Source of the DNA: Lutjanus erythropterus | Lineage: Eukaryota; Chordata; Actinopteri; Lutjaniformes; Lutjanidae | Assembly (NCBI GenBank): GCA_020091685.1 | Contig: CM034603.1 | Coordinates: 3,861,848-3,925,847, forward strand | Reading direction: 5' to 3' | DNA length: 64,000 nt | Shown here: positions 1 to 12,400 of the stretch, one piece after another | How the letters are laid out: every line of letters begins with the position of its first letter | How positions within the stretch are numbered: position 1 is the stretch's first letter | Made by a program: the position numbers and the translations under genes | Notes under the pieces: model-generated | Databases searched by the model: none | Told to the model about the DNA's origin: nothing | Seen by the model: only the letters and a program-made list of their open reading frames with translations

Positions 1-2664
1 CACCAGCTTCTTACGACAGGTAGGACACTCTTTATTACTGCAAAGACAGGAAGGACAGACATGTTCATCATCAACTAAAATAACAGTGGCACAGCAACAC
101 TGTGGACATTTCAAATGCATTATCTCAGTCTGAGCATGTTTCAATCAAACAATACACTGAAAAACAAAATGTTAAGAGTCTAACCTGAATATGAGAGGTT
201 TCTTCAGACTACATGTGGGAATGAAGACAACACATAACTGATGTACACAAAGCTTTTCTTTGGCATTTACTCAGCAACCTTTTAAAGTTTATGGTCAAAA
301 GCACATCAGAGTAAATGTCACTGTTTAGTGGAATAAGAGAGCTGCAGACTAATGAGTAAGTGTTCATCTAAGCACCTGCAGTACAATAACATGTCATGTC
401 ACAGTTTAATGGTTGATGACAGTAGCTTGTGCAGAGCTGAGTAGACCTGAATATATGACGCTGTGTAGGCCTGAATATATTATTAAAGAATAGGTTCACA
501 TTAGGGTTGGGTGGTTGGACAAATATCTCTATCTATGACTCATTGGCAGAGTCCATCAATGGTTATTTTTTTTGGGTGCTTTTTGTCATTTTATTTTGCT
601 ACTTGTAATGCTCCGCCACAGGAGAAGGATTGAGAGCTGCTGCTCAGCGACAGGCTCTCACATCAGTGGCAGAGAACACGACCACTGAGCTGAAGAATGA
701 CTGAAAGGAAAACAGCGGCTGGAGCCAGAATATTTTCACAGCTAACGCAGTGAATTCAGGGTTTATTTCCATCAAACCAGAGCTGATGATTGCTGGAACA
801 GGATGAAGACCGGTGATGGTTGGGTGAGTTTTCATGTCATTTTGTTTCTGTCAAGTTTGAATAAAGTGTGTTTTATGATGCATTAACAAGGTAATTACAG
901 TCACCTTAGTTCATCAAAAGAGGCAAACTTGAATTAAGAAGGTGTATGGTTGTACTTTTCTCTTTAATAAGGAAAGGGTTATGTTATTAGGACTATTTTG
1001 TTTATTTATTAGACCAAACTGGCTGCTGGTTAGCATGCCAAGTTCAGCAGATAGTTCAGCAACACAACAATGTCTGTTATGGCTTCACATTCTGTTGATA
1101 AGTCAAGTATCTGAACATTTTAAACTAAATTCTCACATATTGCACCTTTTCCTTATTTCCTTATTTTTCTCATTACGTTTAAGCTTATGTCTATAATTTA
1201 TTAAAAGCCATAAGAAAATGTATGGTATATGTATGAGTTTACACAACATAGCAAGTAGGGCTGCAACTACTGATTATATTTATTATCGTATCTGTCGATA
1301 ATTTTCTCAATAAATTGATTAGTTGTTTGGTCCATGACATTTCAGAAAATGCTACAAATGTGGATCAGTGTTTCCCAAAGCCAAAGGTGAAATCCTCAAC
1401 CCAAACATATTTGGTTTACTTACAGAGAGGAGGAAATACTCCTGTTTAAGAAGCTGAAATCAGAGACTTTGAACATTTTTTTTAAATGACTTAAAGCGAT
1501 GATTTAATAGTTGATAAATAATTGATGAATTGTTGAATGCCCATATGTACACTGAAAGAAGAAGTACTCACCCCTGCTGTCAATACTGACTGTGAAGAGA
1601 TTCTTTTTTTCAAGAAATGTGAATATAAGTGATGGGTTGTCCTCATTCTGGGTAAAAATTACTTTAATTTTAATTTCAGCTAAAGTCAATAATTTGCACA
1701 GAAATTGAGGACAATGGATTTTAAGGGTCTCTTTTTGGCCATAATAGACAGGAAGAACAATCTCAACAGCACTTTCTATGTACATTTGGACATGTGAGTA
1801 ATGTGAACCAGTCCAGTATATCAACATCAACTTAAATCTTTGAGAGATGTTAGCTTCTACCACTAGTGATGTAATAAGATGATGAGAAGAATCCTCACCT
1901 GACAGTCTCTCTTCCCTCAAAGGTCACCATTACTCATTCTCTACAGCTCTGACATTCACTTTATTGAATTAGCTGGCATTCCCACCTTCAGGTGAGATCA
2001 CTAGAAATCTGAATGGCACTACAGAGGCAGAGAGGGCTCTCTTCGTTTCTACTAGATGGTAAAACTCACCCAGATCTCAAAGCTGTGATGATACAATCAG
2101 CGCAGAAGCGGTGCAGACATTCTTTGGTGGTCATTGTGTTCTTCAACATGTCCAGACAGATAGGACACATAAGTTCGCTGTGCAAGGACCTGGGCGACAC
2201 AGCTATCTCCAGACCATCTGTTATAGCCTCCTGTGCCAGTAGGAAACATGTGGAGATGAAGGTTAGTACACAGCAAGATACATACATGATTCAGATACAG
2301 CTCAAAGGTCTGACTGATGTTTTTAGGTCCTAAAAATCTCATACACACAACAACTGAAGAGTCATCATTTTGGATATTGCACATCTCATTGTTCTATTTT
2401 CAGGAGCATGGGGGAGCTAAATGTGCAGCTCATAACTGTGTACTGATATGAAGTGATTATGTGCTTTAGATTTACAGTTGGTCTGCCAGAAACAAATATG
2501 AACATGTTGGGTGATTTAAAAAAATTGCTTTTGATAAGACAATTGTGTGAATGAAGTCATTCGGTATGAATTGTTACCTGTGGTGTTCTCTGTAGCTCAT
2601 ACAGACTCAGCTCCCAGGTCTTACTGAGGGGTTGGACCCCGTTGGTCTGAACTGTCTGAGTCAT
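1..2664 (-). CDS. rnf2: rnf2 (RING1B), E3 ubiquitin-protein ligase RING2, 5' coding exons, partial
   Basis: RNF2 is the catalytic RING subunit of Polycomb repressive complex 1, which monoubiquitinates histone H2A in the nucleus. Three coding exons are read on the minus strand: 2664-2578 (29 codons, starting [20 protein letters not shown]), 2230-2070 and 37-1, which runs off the window. Phases join cleanly. The product reads through the conserved block containing [18 protein letters not shown] and then [10 protein letters not shown] and [12 protein letters not shown], that is, the C3HC4 RING cysteines and histidine in order. About 94 of the family's roughly 336 residues are present. The N-terminal [20 protein letters not shown] favours RNF2 over its paralogue RING1. 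The coding start lies in exon 2, whose acceptor is at 2674/2675; exon 1 is noncoding. No frameshift was seen. The rest of the gene lies outside the window to the left. Confidence 0.96.
1257..1545 (+). repeat. Interspersed repeat, 'TAGGGCTGCAACTA' MITE family, copy 1
   Basis: Starts TAGGGCTGCAACTACTGATT and contains GATTAGTTGTTTGGTC and TTAAGAAGCTGAAATCAGA. The same landmarks occur in the same order at 11504-11820, with partial copies near 37110-37300 and 60410-60560. It lies in rnf2 intron 3. Noncoding MITE-like repeat; class inferred. Confidence 0.7.
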
Positions 2665-2796
2665 CACTGCAACACTGAAACAAAGGCAAAATTAGATTTT
2701 TCCTCTGAAATCTGGGATGTGATGAGGACCTGGTGATGATTACAAAATAGAATTTCTGGTTGTAAATAAAAGGGCTCCACCAGTACTAATGGGGTC

Positions 2797-3205
2797 CAAG
2801 AAGGGCTGGGTATTGATTAAACAAATTTAGTAGTAAGGATACCAATAGTGTACTTAATTCTGTACCTTTTTAACTCTCATAATTTCAACGTTTTGGTGGC
2901 ATCTCTGCTGCTGAACTGCCAAACCAGTCAAATATACCACACTTGACTTCATCCCCACAGTCTGTATGTAGCTGCTAGCTGTAGCTGCAGTAGTGACCAT
3001 TCACATGTTACATGAAGTCAACGAACGCTTGCGGTGACTGGCTGCCAGCAAAACAAACGAATAGTCATTTTTTTCTAGATCTGGTACAAAAAGGTTTGAA
3101 TGACGGTATTGTTTGACTGAAGAGGTTTCAATACTATTTAATATTGGGTTATTTCAGTCAGTACCTTAAAAGGTATTGAGTACCAATACCCAAACCTAGT
3201 TAAAC
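2797..3205 (+). repeat. MITE-like repeat in rnf2 intron 1 (AGGGCTGGGTATT termini)
   Basis: Left end AGGGCTGGGTATTGATTAA, right end GAGTACCAATACCCAAACCT: an imperfect terminal inverted repeat of a common teleost hAT-like nonautonomous element. The interior is noncoding. Ends are approximate. Confidence 0.55.
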
Positions 3206-4264
3206 CCTGCTTGTGGGTCTTGTTCACTAGTAAAACAAAAGGCCCTAAATTTTTATTTAGAGTACGAGCATGAATGGGAATAGAGAAGTTTACACCAAAA
3301 TGCTTCAAGGCTGTCTTATTTCAGAGATGGATAATACACACAGTGACAGTGAGTGTGTTAACATGCACTCTAATATCCTGGTTATGATCATATTTTTGAT
3401 GATTATGTTTTGCACAACATATGGCCTATCTGCTTTCAGAAATCTGGATAAGGCCTCATCCCAGTTTTCAGAAACCTGAATCTAATATCTGGAGTACTCC
3501 TATAGAAACAGGGATACTGTGCCATGTAAACACCTCATCCTGGTTTCTGAACATACAGAACAGAGTGGTTGAAATGGTGAGAGATCAAGACACACATACA
3601 GGCAGATGATTAGAAACCCTGATACTGCCATGATCATGTACAAGGATATGAATTCCATGATAGTGCAATAGCCTGAATATGATCAAAAACAGGATAGGAG
3701 TCATAAAAATATACTTGTGCTCATGTAAACACACTTGGTGGCAACTCTCAAGAAGACTAAAACACCTGAATTCAACGCCTCTGTTCATTAGCATTTATGT
3801 CCTCATATTCCCATCTTGCTGAGTAAGGCTACTTTTCTTGCTTTCATAAACACTAGGGGTGTCTTGATATACTGGTATTAAGGATAACTGTGATATTTAA
3901 AAAGTTAAATATTCATATCATGTTATACAACCATGTTAAATCTATGTCTGCACTGTACTGGATGACTTTATACATTTATTGTTGTTATTATGTCTAACCC
4001 CCCTGAAGTATTTAAGCTTATTTCTAAAAGTAACGAAATGCCAAGAAACAGAAACATTTAAGAGACTGTCAATTTTAACATTAAAATACAATGTTTTCAT
4101 GTTATTAAATCGGGAGTTTAAGTTTCAACTTAAAAATGTCACAGTTTTCTACTAATTTTACAGCATTCATCCACACTGAAGTGTAACCCCTACAATAAAA
4201 TATTTATTTCTTACTCCCCTTCCACAGAAATTAATCTTTTTGGGTCCCAACAGACAAAAAAAAA

Positions 4265-4523
4265 GTAGGGCTTGGCAATATATCGATATTATATAAATTT
4301 TGTGAAATAAGACTAAATATTTTTATTTTGTGATATGTATGCATGCATGTGTTGTCCTCCTTTCTTGTCTTTTCTTGTTTACTGTTCTACAGTAAAGTGA
4401 TTGACTGTTTTGTCATTTGCCTTTACATCCACATTACTGATGATTATTAATAAATAACGATAAAAAGTGTTTGGTCAAAAACATCTTGATATATTTTGAT
4501 TTTGTTCATATCTCCCAGCCTGA
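4265..4523 (+). repeat. MITE-like repeat (GGGCTTGGCAATATATCG family)
   Basis: Left end TAGGGCTTGGCAATATATCG and right end TTGTTCATATCTCCCAGCCT form an imperfect inverted pair typical of a teleost hAT-derived MITE. It lies in rnf2 intron 1. A related terminal sequence without a clear partner (CTAGGGGTGTCTTGATATAC) lies near 3853. Confidence 0.5.
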
Positions 4524-5953
4524 AAGAGAAAGGAATTTTCCAAACAACAGAGCCGGAGTCTGGGCAGGTTTGCCTTGAATAATCTAAATATCTCAATTCA
4601 AGTCAAGGAATCGTTTTTTGACTCTTTGTCCGTGCCACCTGAGACCTTTGGGCAGTGCATAGCTTGAATTCATGACCAAAATATCTTCAACTCAACCAGA
4701 CACAGCCCACACTGAGGACTGGGCCTAACAGGCTACTTATAGGCTAACACAGACTCAAAATTCAGATAAAATAACAAGACAATACATATAATAAATTACA
4801 TACAATTAGCACAACAAAAGGTCATGCTAGATAATATTTATTTGTATATATTAATGCCTTATATTGAGTACTATGCCAATTTCTCTACAGCTGGGATTGG
4901 TACCATGTAGTGCTTAACCTTATGTTACATAAATGCAAGAGTATTTCATCATTCAGCCGGCATATATGGACAAATAAGATTTCCTATAACAGTTTGAAAG
5001 GTATTGTGCAGACACAACATTTATTTCACTGCACCATCTAGGTCCTTTAGATAATATTATTTATATTCCTACCAAATAGCCTTTATAAAAGACAGATAAA
5101 TCAAGAACCCTGGATGTCAACACGTCAAAGCTCTCCTCAGACTGCCGCAGTTATGTGGCCATGCTGCCATACATGTGACAGACGAGGTGAGAGTGGGGGT
5201 GGTCCGGATGAAACACACGGGTCGTTGCAGGTAAACTCATCTTCCCACATAGAGGCTAAGCTTAAAAATGTCAAGAAAATCAAAACCAACAATGTTGGTT
5301 CATAGGTGTTAACCGCAACTTATACATTATCTATACCGCAATCATGAATTGATTACAATAAACAAAGCCCAATGTGTTAATATTATTAACTCTAATTACA
5401 TGCATGCTTTATGTAAGGTCAGTTTTGCTAGCTAGCACAATAAAAGGAGAAGTAACGCACCGACATTTGATTTGGTCCGTAGTAATAACAGTTAACATTA
5501 CACTAATAGACAAACGCGGCACACAGATTTCATGTTACAGCTAACGCTAAAGCTAACTAGCTACCTCAGAAGCTAGCCATTCTTCGCAACGCCAACATTA
5601 GAAGCTAAATAAGCTCAAGATATAGCATGTATGCTACCGAGAGAAGACAAAGAAGAACAGGCAGTTCCTTCCTGTCCATTTAAATATTACAGCTGGGGAT
5701 ACAAAATGCTATTATGTAAAATATTGCGAGGGAGTCGTGGATGTAAATTGTGTCTGTGACAGAGCAGAGGGAAAAACAACAACAGAGACAGAGCCGACGC
5801 TCCAGCCTCCAGAGCTGAGCTACGTGCTTTTACAACCTCGTTTTCAATAATTAAACTGCTGCAAACTCGTCTGAGAACGGCCACAATATACACATGTATA
5901 CAAAAATGATCAAATCGTTCCTAGTTTGTATGAAAAATGATTTCTGTACTTAC

Positions 5954-6045
5954 ATTTTCTGTTGTAGGTACGAGCCGATCCAGCCAGCGCGTTTAGATGA
6001 AGGCAATATGGCGGCTGCATAAGAAGCGATGTTGTCTGGGAAATT
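5954..6045 (-). promoter_or_regulatory. rnf2: rnf2 noncoding first exon and promoter region
   Basis: On the minus strand a good donor (AAAT|GTAAGT) ends an exon at 5954. Upstream is moderately CpG-containing sequence, and there is no start codon joined in frame to exon 2. The upper limit of the exon is a guess; transcription probably starts between about 6010 and 6060. No TATA box is visible. The intron to coding exon 2 would be about 3.3 kb. Confidence 0.6.
6004..6015 (-). promoter_or_regulatory. YY1-type motif in the rnf2 first exon
   Basis: The minus strand reads GCCGCCATATTG, a close match to the YY1 core (CCGCCATNTT), about 50 nt upstream of the exon 1 donor. YY1 sites just downstream of transcription start sites are common in TATA-less vertebrate promoters. 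Binding is inferred. Confidence 0.5.
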
Positions 6046-6370
6046 GAGGCGCGATGCCAGAGGGGCCCGGGGTCCCCCAATCAATAAGGAATTGAGGAAA
6101 GATTACTCCAAACCCCTCAAGTAGGTGTTGGAGGAAATGTGGAGGGATCATGGCTATTCATTTACATATAATTTGGCGATGCATATTGTTGATATCTCTT
6201 GGAAATAATTAAAGCATCATAGTGTAATATAACTTATTTTAAATTAGACAAAATAAGGACATTTTATTTTATTTTTTTATGGGTAATATGGATGTTTTCC
6301 TGTATATACTGGACTGAATATGCATGTCTATGTAAGGTGTTTATATATAACCCAGGTTTAGTTGTATTGT

Positions 6371-6388
6371 TTTTATTATTATTATTAA

Positions 6389-6426
<38 letters not shown>
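6371..6426. repeat. (TTA)n-(TAG)n trinucleotide microsatellite
   Basis: A TTA-rich run is followed by about 12 uninterrupted TAG units. Confidence 0.95.
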
Positions 6427-8214
6427 ATTTTTCAATTTGCTTTCATTTACTTTTATATATATATTTCCATTTTGAATTGTTTCCCTATATTAGACCTAAT
6501 AAATACAGAACCCCCTCTGAAGGAAACAGTCCACCTATGTTGATTTATTTTTACTGTAAATGTTGATATAGAAATAGCCAAATAAATAATAAAAAAGGAA
6601 TGGAGTTGCATGATAAGATGAAAACAACAGATAGCATGTTTGAAACAACCTTGAATCTAAAATTATATTATTTGAGAACCAAGACCATCCATGGTCCTCG
6701 CACTGAATCTGAGCAACTCAATGATAAATCAAGCTCTGAAAGCAGGTAAGAAGTACAGCATGGAAGCCTACTAATGCCTTGCTTGGCAATGGCAAGAGAG
6801 AAGACAGACAGTGTCAAACACAGCAGTCAGATCCTAATAGACTATGTGGCTTAAATTCTGATGGGCAAAGGTATGTGCTGGAAATGTTTGAGAGTGAAAT
6901 AAGCTGATGAAAAGGAGGGGGAAAGAGGGAAGCTTGTTTAATATTTTACATCTTGTCTCCTCTCCTTTATATCTCCCCTTCAGAATCCCAGATCAGGGCT
7001 CTCATTCATTCAGGTTCTACTGGTGCTGTTCATCTAATATCAGCTGTGGTGTAGTTTTACATTGTTGCCACTAGAAGATGTCAGAGTTCTAGTGTTAGAG
7101 ATCTATTATTGATTATTGCTGTTAAGTATTCATTTGGTGATGCGAAGGTCAAAAGATGTCTACAGTTGGCAGTGTGGACGCTTCTTGGAAGTCTAGGCTT
7201 CACTTCATCATTTAAGTGATCATATTTCTTTGTAAAGCTATTCCTAATTACTGTGCAAAACTGGCTGCCGTGGATACTGTGCAATCAGTGTTACAATACT
7301 GTTAAATGTGCATGTGACACAGTGACTTCCCATACAGCATGTGGAGCAAGGGGTCATTAGCAAATAAAAGATCCAATGTTTGGATTAAACAGGGCCAAGT
7401 GGGGACAGGTTGAAATTTCTGCACAGCAGGCAGTCATGTTCTGCAAAAGTGTGCAAATGATAAAGTGGTGACAATAGTAATAGAATGGCTATGTTCACAA
7501 AGAATGATGAGACAGAGTGGGTAACAATATTGGCAAATTATTAGACAAAAGTACAAGTTGAACAACATTTTTGGAAACTGACTAGGAAGCTGCATTTCAG
7601 CTGGACTAGAGACTGAGCCCTGTCAGACTGACACCTGTAACTCTCTCCATAAAGAAAAGTCATGCATGATGCCATTACTCCATGCACATTACAATCTAAT
7701 ATACATGTTTATTTTATCCAGATACATGTTGTTTTAGATGGAACTTTTATTAATTAATTCAATAGAAAAATATATCAGGTACCGCTATGGATTTCAGAAC
7801 ATGAGGACAGAGTGACATACAGTATGTCAGAAGAGATACCATATAACTGCATTATTCTATACATTATAACATCATATTTTTAACACTAGCCAGTGACAGT
7901 TTTCGATTAGATTTGCTTTAATTTAGGATGACATTAGAAACATATTAAAATAAAAAATAAAAAACTGTGGTGTCTGAGGACATTTCCTCAAACTAAGCTA
8001 ACTTTTTCACCTCCTTCCCAACACTCACAAGGAGGAGCACCAACATTGTTCCACAGCATCCACACTGACAAGCCTGTCTGCAGATGTGTCTGCACACATC
8101 GTTGTTTACCGGCTTCGTGATGGCAGGCATCAGCCGATACCAGTGACCTCAAAATGCCAGAAAACTGACTAACAAGTGAATCAAAATTCAAATGAATCAG
8201 TCTGTCACTGATAG

Positions 8215-8495
8215 ATAACTATAGCCAATACCAAATTTATTTAACACCAAAAAACTCACTATACACCTCTACACTTCAGGAGACTTGAATTACACCAGAC
8301 GAGCAGTACAGAGGCATTTTATGTTTGTTTGTTTTTTTTCTCTGTTGTTTTTAGAATTTGAAAATTGGGAGATTCTGTAACACTGTTTTCCTGTGAAACT
8401 CCAGCAGTGTTTTATGGATTAAAAAATGAATCATTTGGCATGAGGCTGAGTAGATAATGACTAAATTTTCATATTTGGGTGAGCTTTAATTTTTT
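8215..8495 (-). repeat. Fragment of the 42.2-kb foldback repeat family
   Basis: Shares ordered blocks with 42232-42766: a GACTTGAATTACACCAGA-type block, GGGAGATTCTGTAACACTGT, AACTCCAGCAGTGTTTTATGG, and the end ATTTTCATATTTGGGTGAGC. The match covers about one arm. Ends are approximate. Confidence 0.6.
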
Positions 8496-8620
8496 TTTTT
8501 TTTAGTATTTCTTCATTGAACTTGCTGTATAGGTTTTCTGTACTTTCTGTTTTCATTTTATTATTCTTAAAATAATTTAATGTTTTGTTTTGCTGTCTAT
8601 TTTTATGTTTGAAATAAAAA

Positions 8621-8649
8621 TCTATCTATCTATCTATCTATCTATCTAT
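8621..8649. repeat. (TCTA)n tetranucleotide microsatellite
   Basis: About seven TCTA units follow GAAATAAAAA, possibly the 3' tail of an old retroelement. Confidence 0.9.
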
Positions 8650-8851
8650 AACTGGGTCAGATAAATGAATATGAATAACATGTAATTTAAATCCCATGAC
8701 TTTGTTTCATTAATTCTGATTACTTTTATCAAATGAATCATAAATACTCTATTGTAATTTAAAACACATAAAATTGCAAATTCATGACCTCACACTTTGG
8801 GAACTGGCTTACAGTATATGTCCTATTAGTTTATAACACAACTTGAAAAAT

Positions 8852-9057
8852 AGACCTTTCTCACAGCAGCTGTTGACATGAAACCGTAGTGTAAACACAG
8901 GTGTTACCAATGATACTAATTAAAGTTCTTTTCCATTCATGTTGGCTCACTGGAAAAGCTCTGCTACACTAAATGCAACAGGACCTTAATTAGTCATTGG
9001 TAACACCTGTGTTTACACTACTCTTTCATATCAGTGTGGCTGCTGTGGAAATGGTCT
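8852..9057. mobile_element. Palindromic (foldback) MITE
   Basis: AGACCTTTCTCACAGCAGC at the left pairs with the reverse complement of GCTGCTGTGGAAATGGTCT at the right. The inner block GTGTAAACACAGGTGTTACC recurs inverted near 8995-9020. The arms of roughly 80-90 nt are nearly perfect, so the element folds into a hairpin. No open frame. Target-site duplication not resolved. Confidence 0.8.
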
Positions 9058-9229
9058 GTTATACAAAATAAATTCTAAACACCTAATACTAAAAAAACAC
9101 CAAAACAACTCTAAATGAATCCAACAATAAATAAAAATAAAAAATCCCGAAAGGCCTACAGCAAAGCCTAGCCCTTATGTGGGTGTATTGAAGGAAACAT
9201 AAGTCGGGGTGTCCTGTGCAGTGAGCGTG

Positions 9230-9393
9230 AGTAGGCTACGCGCGTGCACATTGTGTGAGCACGAGCGAGAAAGCAGAAGGCGTGGCTACATCAAAAGGGG
9301 GTCGGAGTGGGCGGAGGAAGGAGAGGAGTAAGGAGGAGGGGAGCGGAGGTAAAGGGGAGGGGAAGACTTGTCGGTCCCTGACATGAATGAACC
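9230..9393 (+). promoter_or_regulatory. adamtsl2: adamtsl2 promoter and 5' leader
   Basis: A GC- and purine-rich stretch with CpGs (CTACGCGCGTGCAC), KLF/Sp-like boxes (GAAGGCGTGGCTAC, GAGTGGGCGGAGG) and no TATA box sits directly upstream of the adamtsl2 start codon. An ATG at 9383 opens a 10-codon reading frame that overlaps the main start. The transcription start was not determined. Confidence 0.55.
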
Positions 9394-9486
9394 ATGTTCG
9401 GTAACGGAGCCTTAGCTCTCCCGGTCTGCTCCTTTCTCCTGCTACACCTCCCGGTTCTCCCGCTAACCAACAACTGGCCCGTTAAG
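9394..9486 (+). other. adamtsl2: adamtsl2 exon 1: signal peptide
   Basis: Encodes a short polar start ([10 protein letters not shown]), then a hydrophobic core [14 protein letters not shown], then TNNWPVK, ending phase 0 at AAG|GTAAAT. Targets the protein for secretion; cleavage is probably near residues 22-26. Confidence 0.85.
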
Positions 9487-12400
9487 GTAAATGTAGCTCG
9501 CAGAACAGTTAGCTGTTCACCTCTCAGAGCTGTGGTTCTGCATTAGCAGACTGGTTTAAAGTTGAGAAGGGGGACAGGGGTAGTTTGCTCATAAGTCTGT
9601 CACTTTGATTCTGCCTTGCTTTATCGTCAAGAACTCTGTAGTTTTCACCTCAAGTTAATTCTTGGAGTCCGTCTTCTAATTCGGCTGAGATATAATTAAT
9701 GTCTGAATGAAACTTCAGTGCCTGGACTAGTTCGGGCTTCGAAAAGCATTTAACCATAGTGTAATTGTGTATGTGAAGGTAAGCTAACTGTTACCAAATG
9801 CGGGAATGTCACTGTTCCCTTCGGCGAACCTCCTAGAAAAGTTGATACTTTGTTGAGTAAACGCCAGTGGGATGCTCTCATGCATGTTGCGTCAACGAAT
9901 GAACGGTAACGACTTGTAAAACGGCTGTTTAGATGTGTTTACACCAGACGATAAACAAGGCAGCAGCGAAATGACACAACATAAATTATGTAAATTGTAA
10001 ATGGGGTTTGGTGGACCTTTTCTCCAAACTAACTACAGCATTGAAGAATTCCTGAAGAATTCATGCAAGGTTCCTACTACTTTTAATTACTTAATTATTA
10101 CAAATGAAGGTGACAAGTTATTAAGTCTAGTTCAAAACCAGTGGTGAAAAGTAATTAAGTTCATTTACTCAAGTAATGTACTTTTTTTTTTTTTTTTATA
10201 AATTTGAAATACTTTTTTTCTTGTCATGCCACTTTCTTCTTCTACTCTGCTACATCTCAGTGGGAAATGTTGTACTTAATTACATTTATCTGACAGTTAT
10301 AGTTAGTGACTTTATAAATTAAGATTTTACTAAACAAAAGATATTAAAAGTTTATAAGATTTGATGTTTTGTCATAAACTCAGTTATGCAACAGTTATTG
10401 TTTCTGCACTAATATTCATGATGTATGTCACTTAGTTTGGATACTTTGAGTACTTTTTATTCAGTATTTAAGTATTTTGCTAGTAATGCTTTTCTACTTA
10501 AGTAAATGTTTGAATGTAAGACTTTTACTGAACCAAGTATTTTTACAGTGTAATATTGTTACTTTTACTTCATAAAATGGAGAAATATTTATTCCAGTTT
10601 ATAATCAGACTTGCATACATTCTGAGGGTGGTTCAGTGTTTAGACTAACATACTGCTTACCCCTGTTCAACTAGCCTGTTTGTTGGTGGTGTAGCTAAAA
10701 ATTGCAGCTTTGTTTAACTTGTCAACTTCATCATTGGATGTAACAGAATCAATGCTTGCTACGTTTTATATTTTATAATTCAGAGAGATATCTTCAATGC
10801 AAATCATGACAATAACAAGTGCAAGAGGAGGTTAAAAGGACACTTAACCCTTAAATTAAGAATATGTTTTTTTCGTCTTACCCGTAGTGCTGTTTTTCCG
10901 TCTACATAGTACTGGTGTGAGTTGTGGAGTTTTGGAGATATCGGCCGTAGAGATGTCTGACTTCTCTCCAATATAATAAAGCTAAAAAGCTCAACAGCAA
11001 TGTCTCTTTCCACAAATCCTGACTCAGTTACTCAAGATAATCCACACACCTTTGTGAGCAGTTTCACATAGGCATTGCTTTCTTTCTACTCAATTACACC
11101 CGCCGACCATATCGCTGTGCAAATGAAAGCATGCATGTACTCATGGACGAGTGGATTGTACTTGTGACACCGTGGAAATGTAAACTTTAATAGCATCTTC
11201 CTTGGCTGAACTGTAATGGTAGCAGTACTGAGCTAGGGTTAGGGTTAGGGTTAGGGCAGTGATTTGTTTGGCAAGTGTAGATTTGTAGAAAAATAGTTCC
11301 TACATGAAACTGCTCACAACAAGGTCTGTGGATTATCTTGAGTAACCAGGTCATGATTGCTGGAAAAAGACCAGGTGTTGAACTTTTCAAATGTTTTTTT
11401 GGTGCTTTGAGCACCACATGCTGAGTGCCAGTTAGTCCTATTATATTGGAGAGAAGGCAGACATTTCTACAGCCAATTTCTCCAAAACTCATCAATTCAC
11501 ACAGGGCTGCAACTAATGATTGGTTTAATTGTCAAAAAAATCTGTCAGACATTTTCTTAAGTAATCAATTAGTTGTTTGGTCTATAAAATGTCAGAAAAG
11601 GATGAAAAATGCCTATCATTATTTCCCAAAATCTAAGGTGACGTCCTCAAATATCTTGTTTTCTCCACAACCCATAGATATCCAGTTAACAAGAAAACAA
11701 AAAATATTCACATTTAAGAAGCTGGTATCAGATAATTTTGACTCTTTTCTTCTGTCAAAATAACTGGTAGTTAATTTAGTAGTTGGCAACTAATTGATTG
11801 ATTGATTAATCATTACAGCTGTACTCACACCAAAGCTATCTAGATAGATAAACAACACTACAGGGAAAAGGAAGAATATGTATTTTTTTATTTTTTGGGT
11901 TATTGTTATGTAAGAACAAAGTGTTATTTGTGTGCTGTCCTCTAACAATTTTCTCATAATGTTATACATCTTCTTGCAAATATGTGTTTGTCTTTCCTGT
12001 GCTCCCCTTCACTCTATATCCTCTTCACTCTTTTCTGTATGAGTATAATTGGATGAACAGTGACACACTGAGAAGTTTCTTTACAGTGATGCACATTCAG
12101 TATGTAGCTATTTTGTTGATTTTATCTTTGTTAATTCCCCCTAAAGGCATTGTTGTAGCTTTTTGCAGGAAAAATCAGTTTGCCTTTCTTCATGTGGCCA
12201 AGACAGTATATAAGTGAGTCAGTAATTCAGCCTGTCAAGTGAACATTATCTATCAGCAAACAAACATGTGACTCCAGTCTCATAGATTGCAGGACAGACA
12301 ATGTCCCTGTCTTAACATTGGAAAGTCACATCACTGACTGACCATTTGGCTACACTGTTGACTGTGGGCTAAATGAACAGCTAACGGACTGACAGACTAA

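Larger units (their letters stand above)
6046..9381. other. Intergenic region between divergent rnf2 and adamtsl2
   Basis: About 3.3 kb with no supported exon. It holds a (TTA)n/(TAG)n microsatellite, (TCTA)n, a fragment of the 42.2-kb foldback family and one palindromic MITE. Short open frames here lack splice sites and recognisable protein similarity. Confidence 0.6.

Noticed and set aside
1504..1920. 138-codon open frame on the minus strand in rnf2 intron 3, with GGTGAGT-like donors
   Set aside because: Its right third is inside the 1257 MITE repeat, the composition is AT-rich, and the weak resemblance to PCNA/RAD9-like folds is not convincing. An open frame this long is plausible by chance over 64 kb of AT-rich DNA.
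11187..11763. Two overlapping frames of 102 and 112 codons
   Set aside because: Both lie over the foldback and MITE repeats; similar peptide fragments appear at every copy of the repeats, so this is repeat translation, not a gene.
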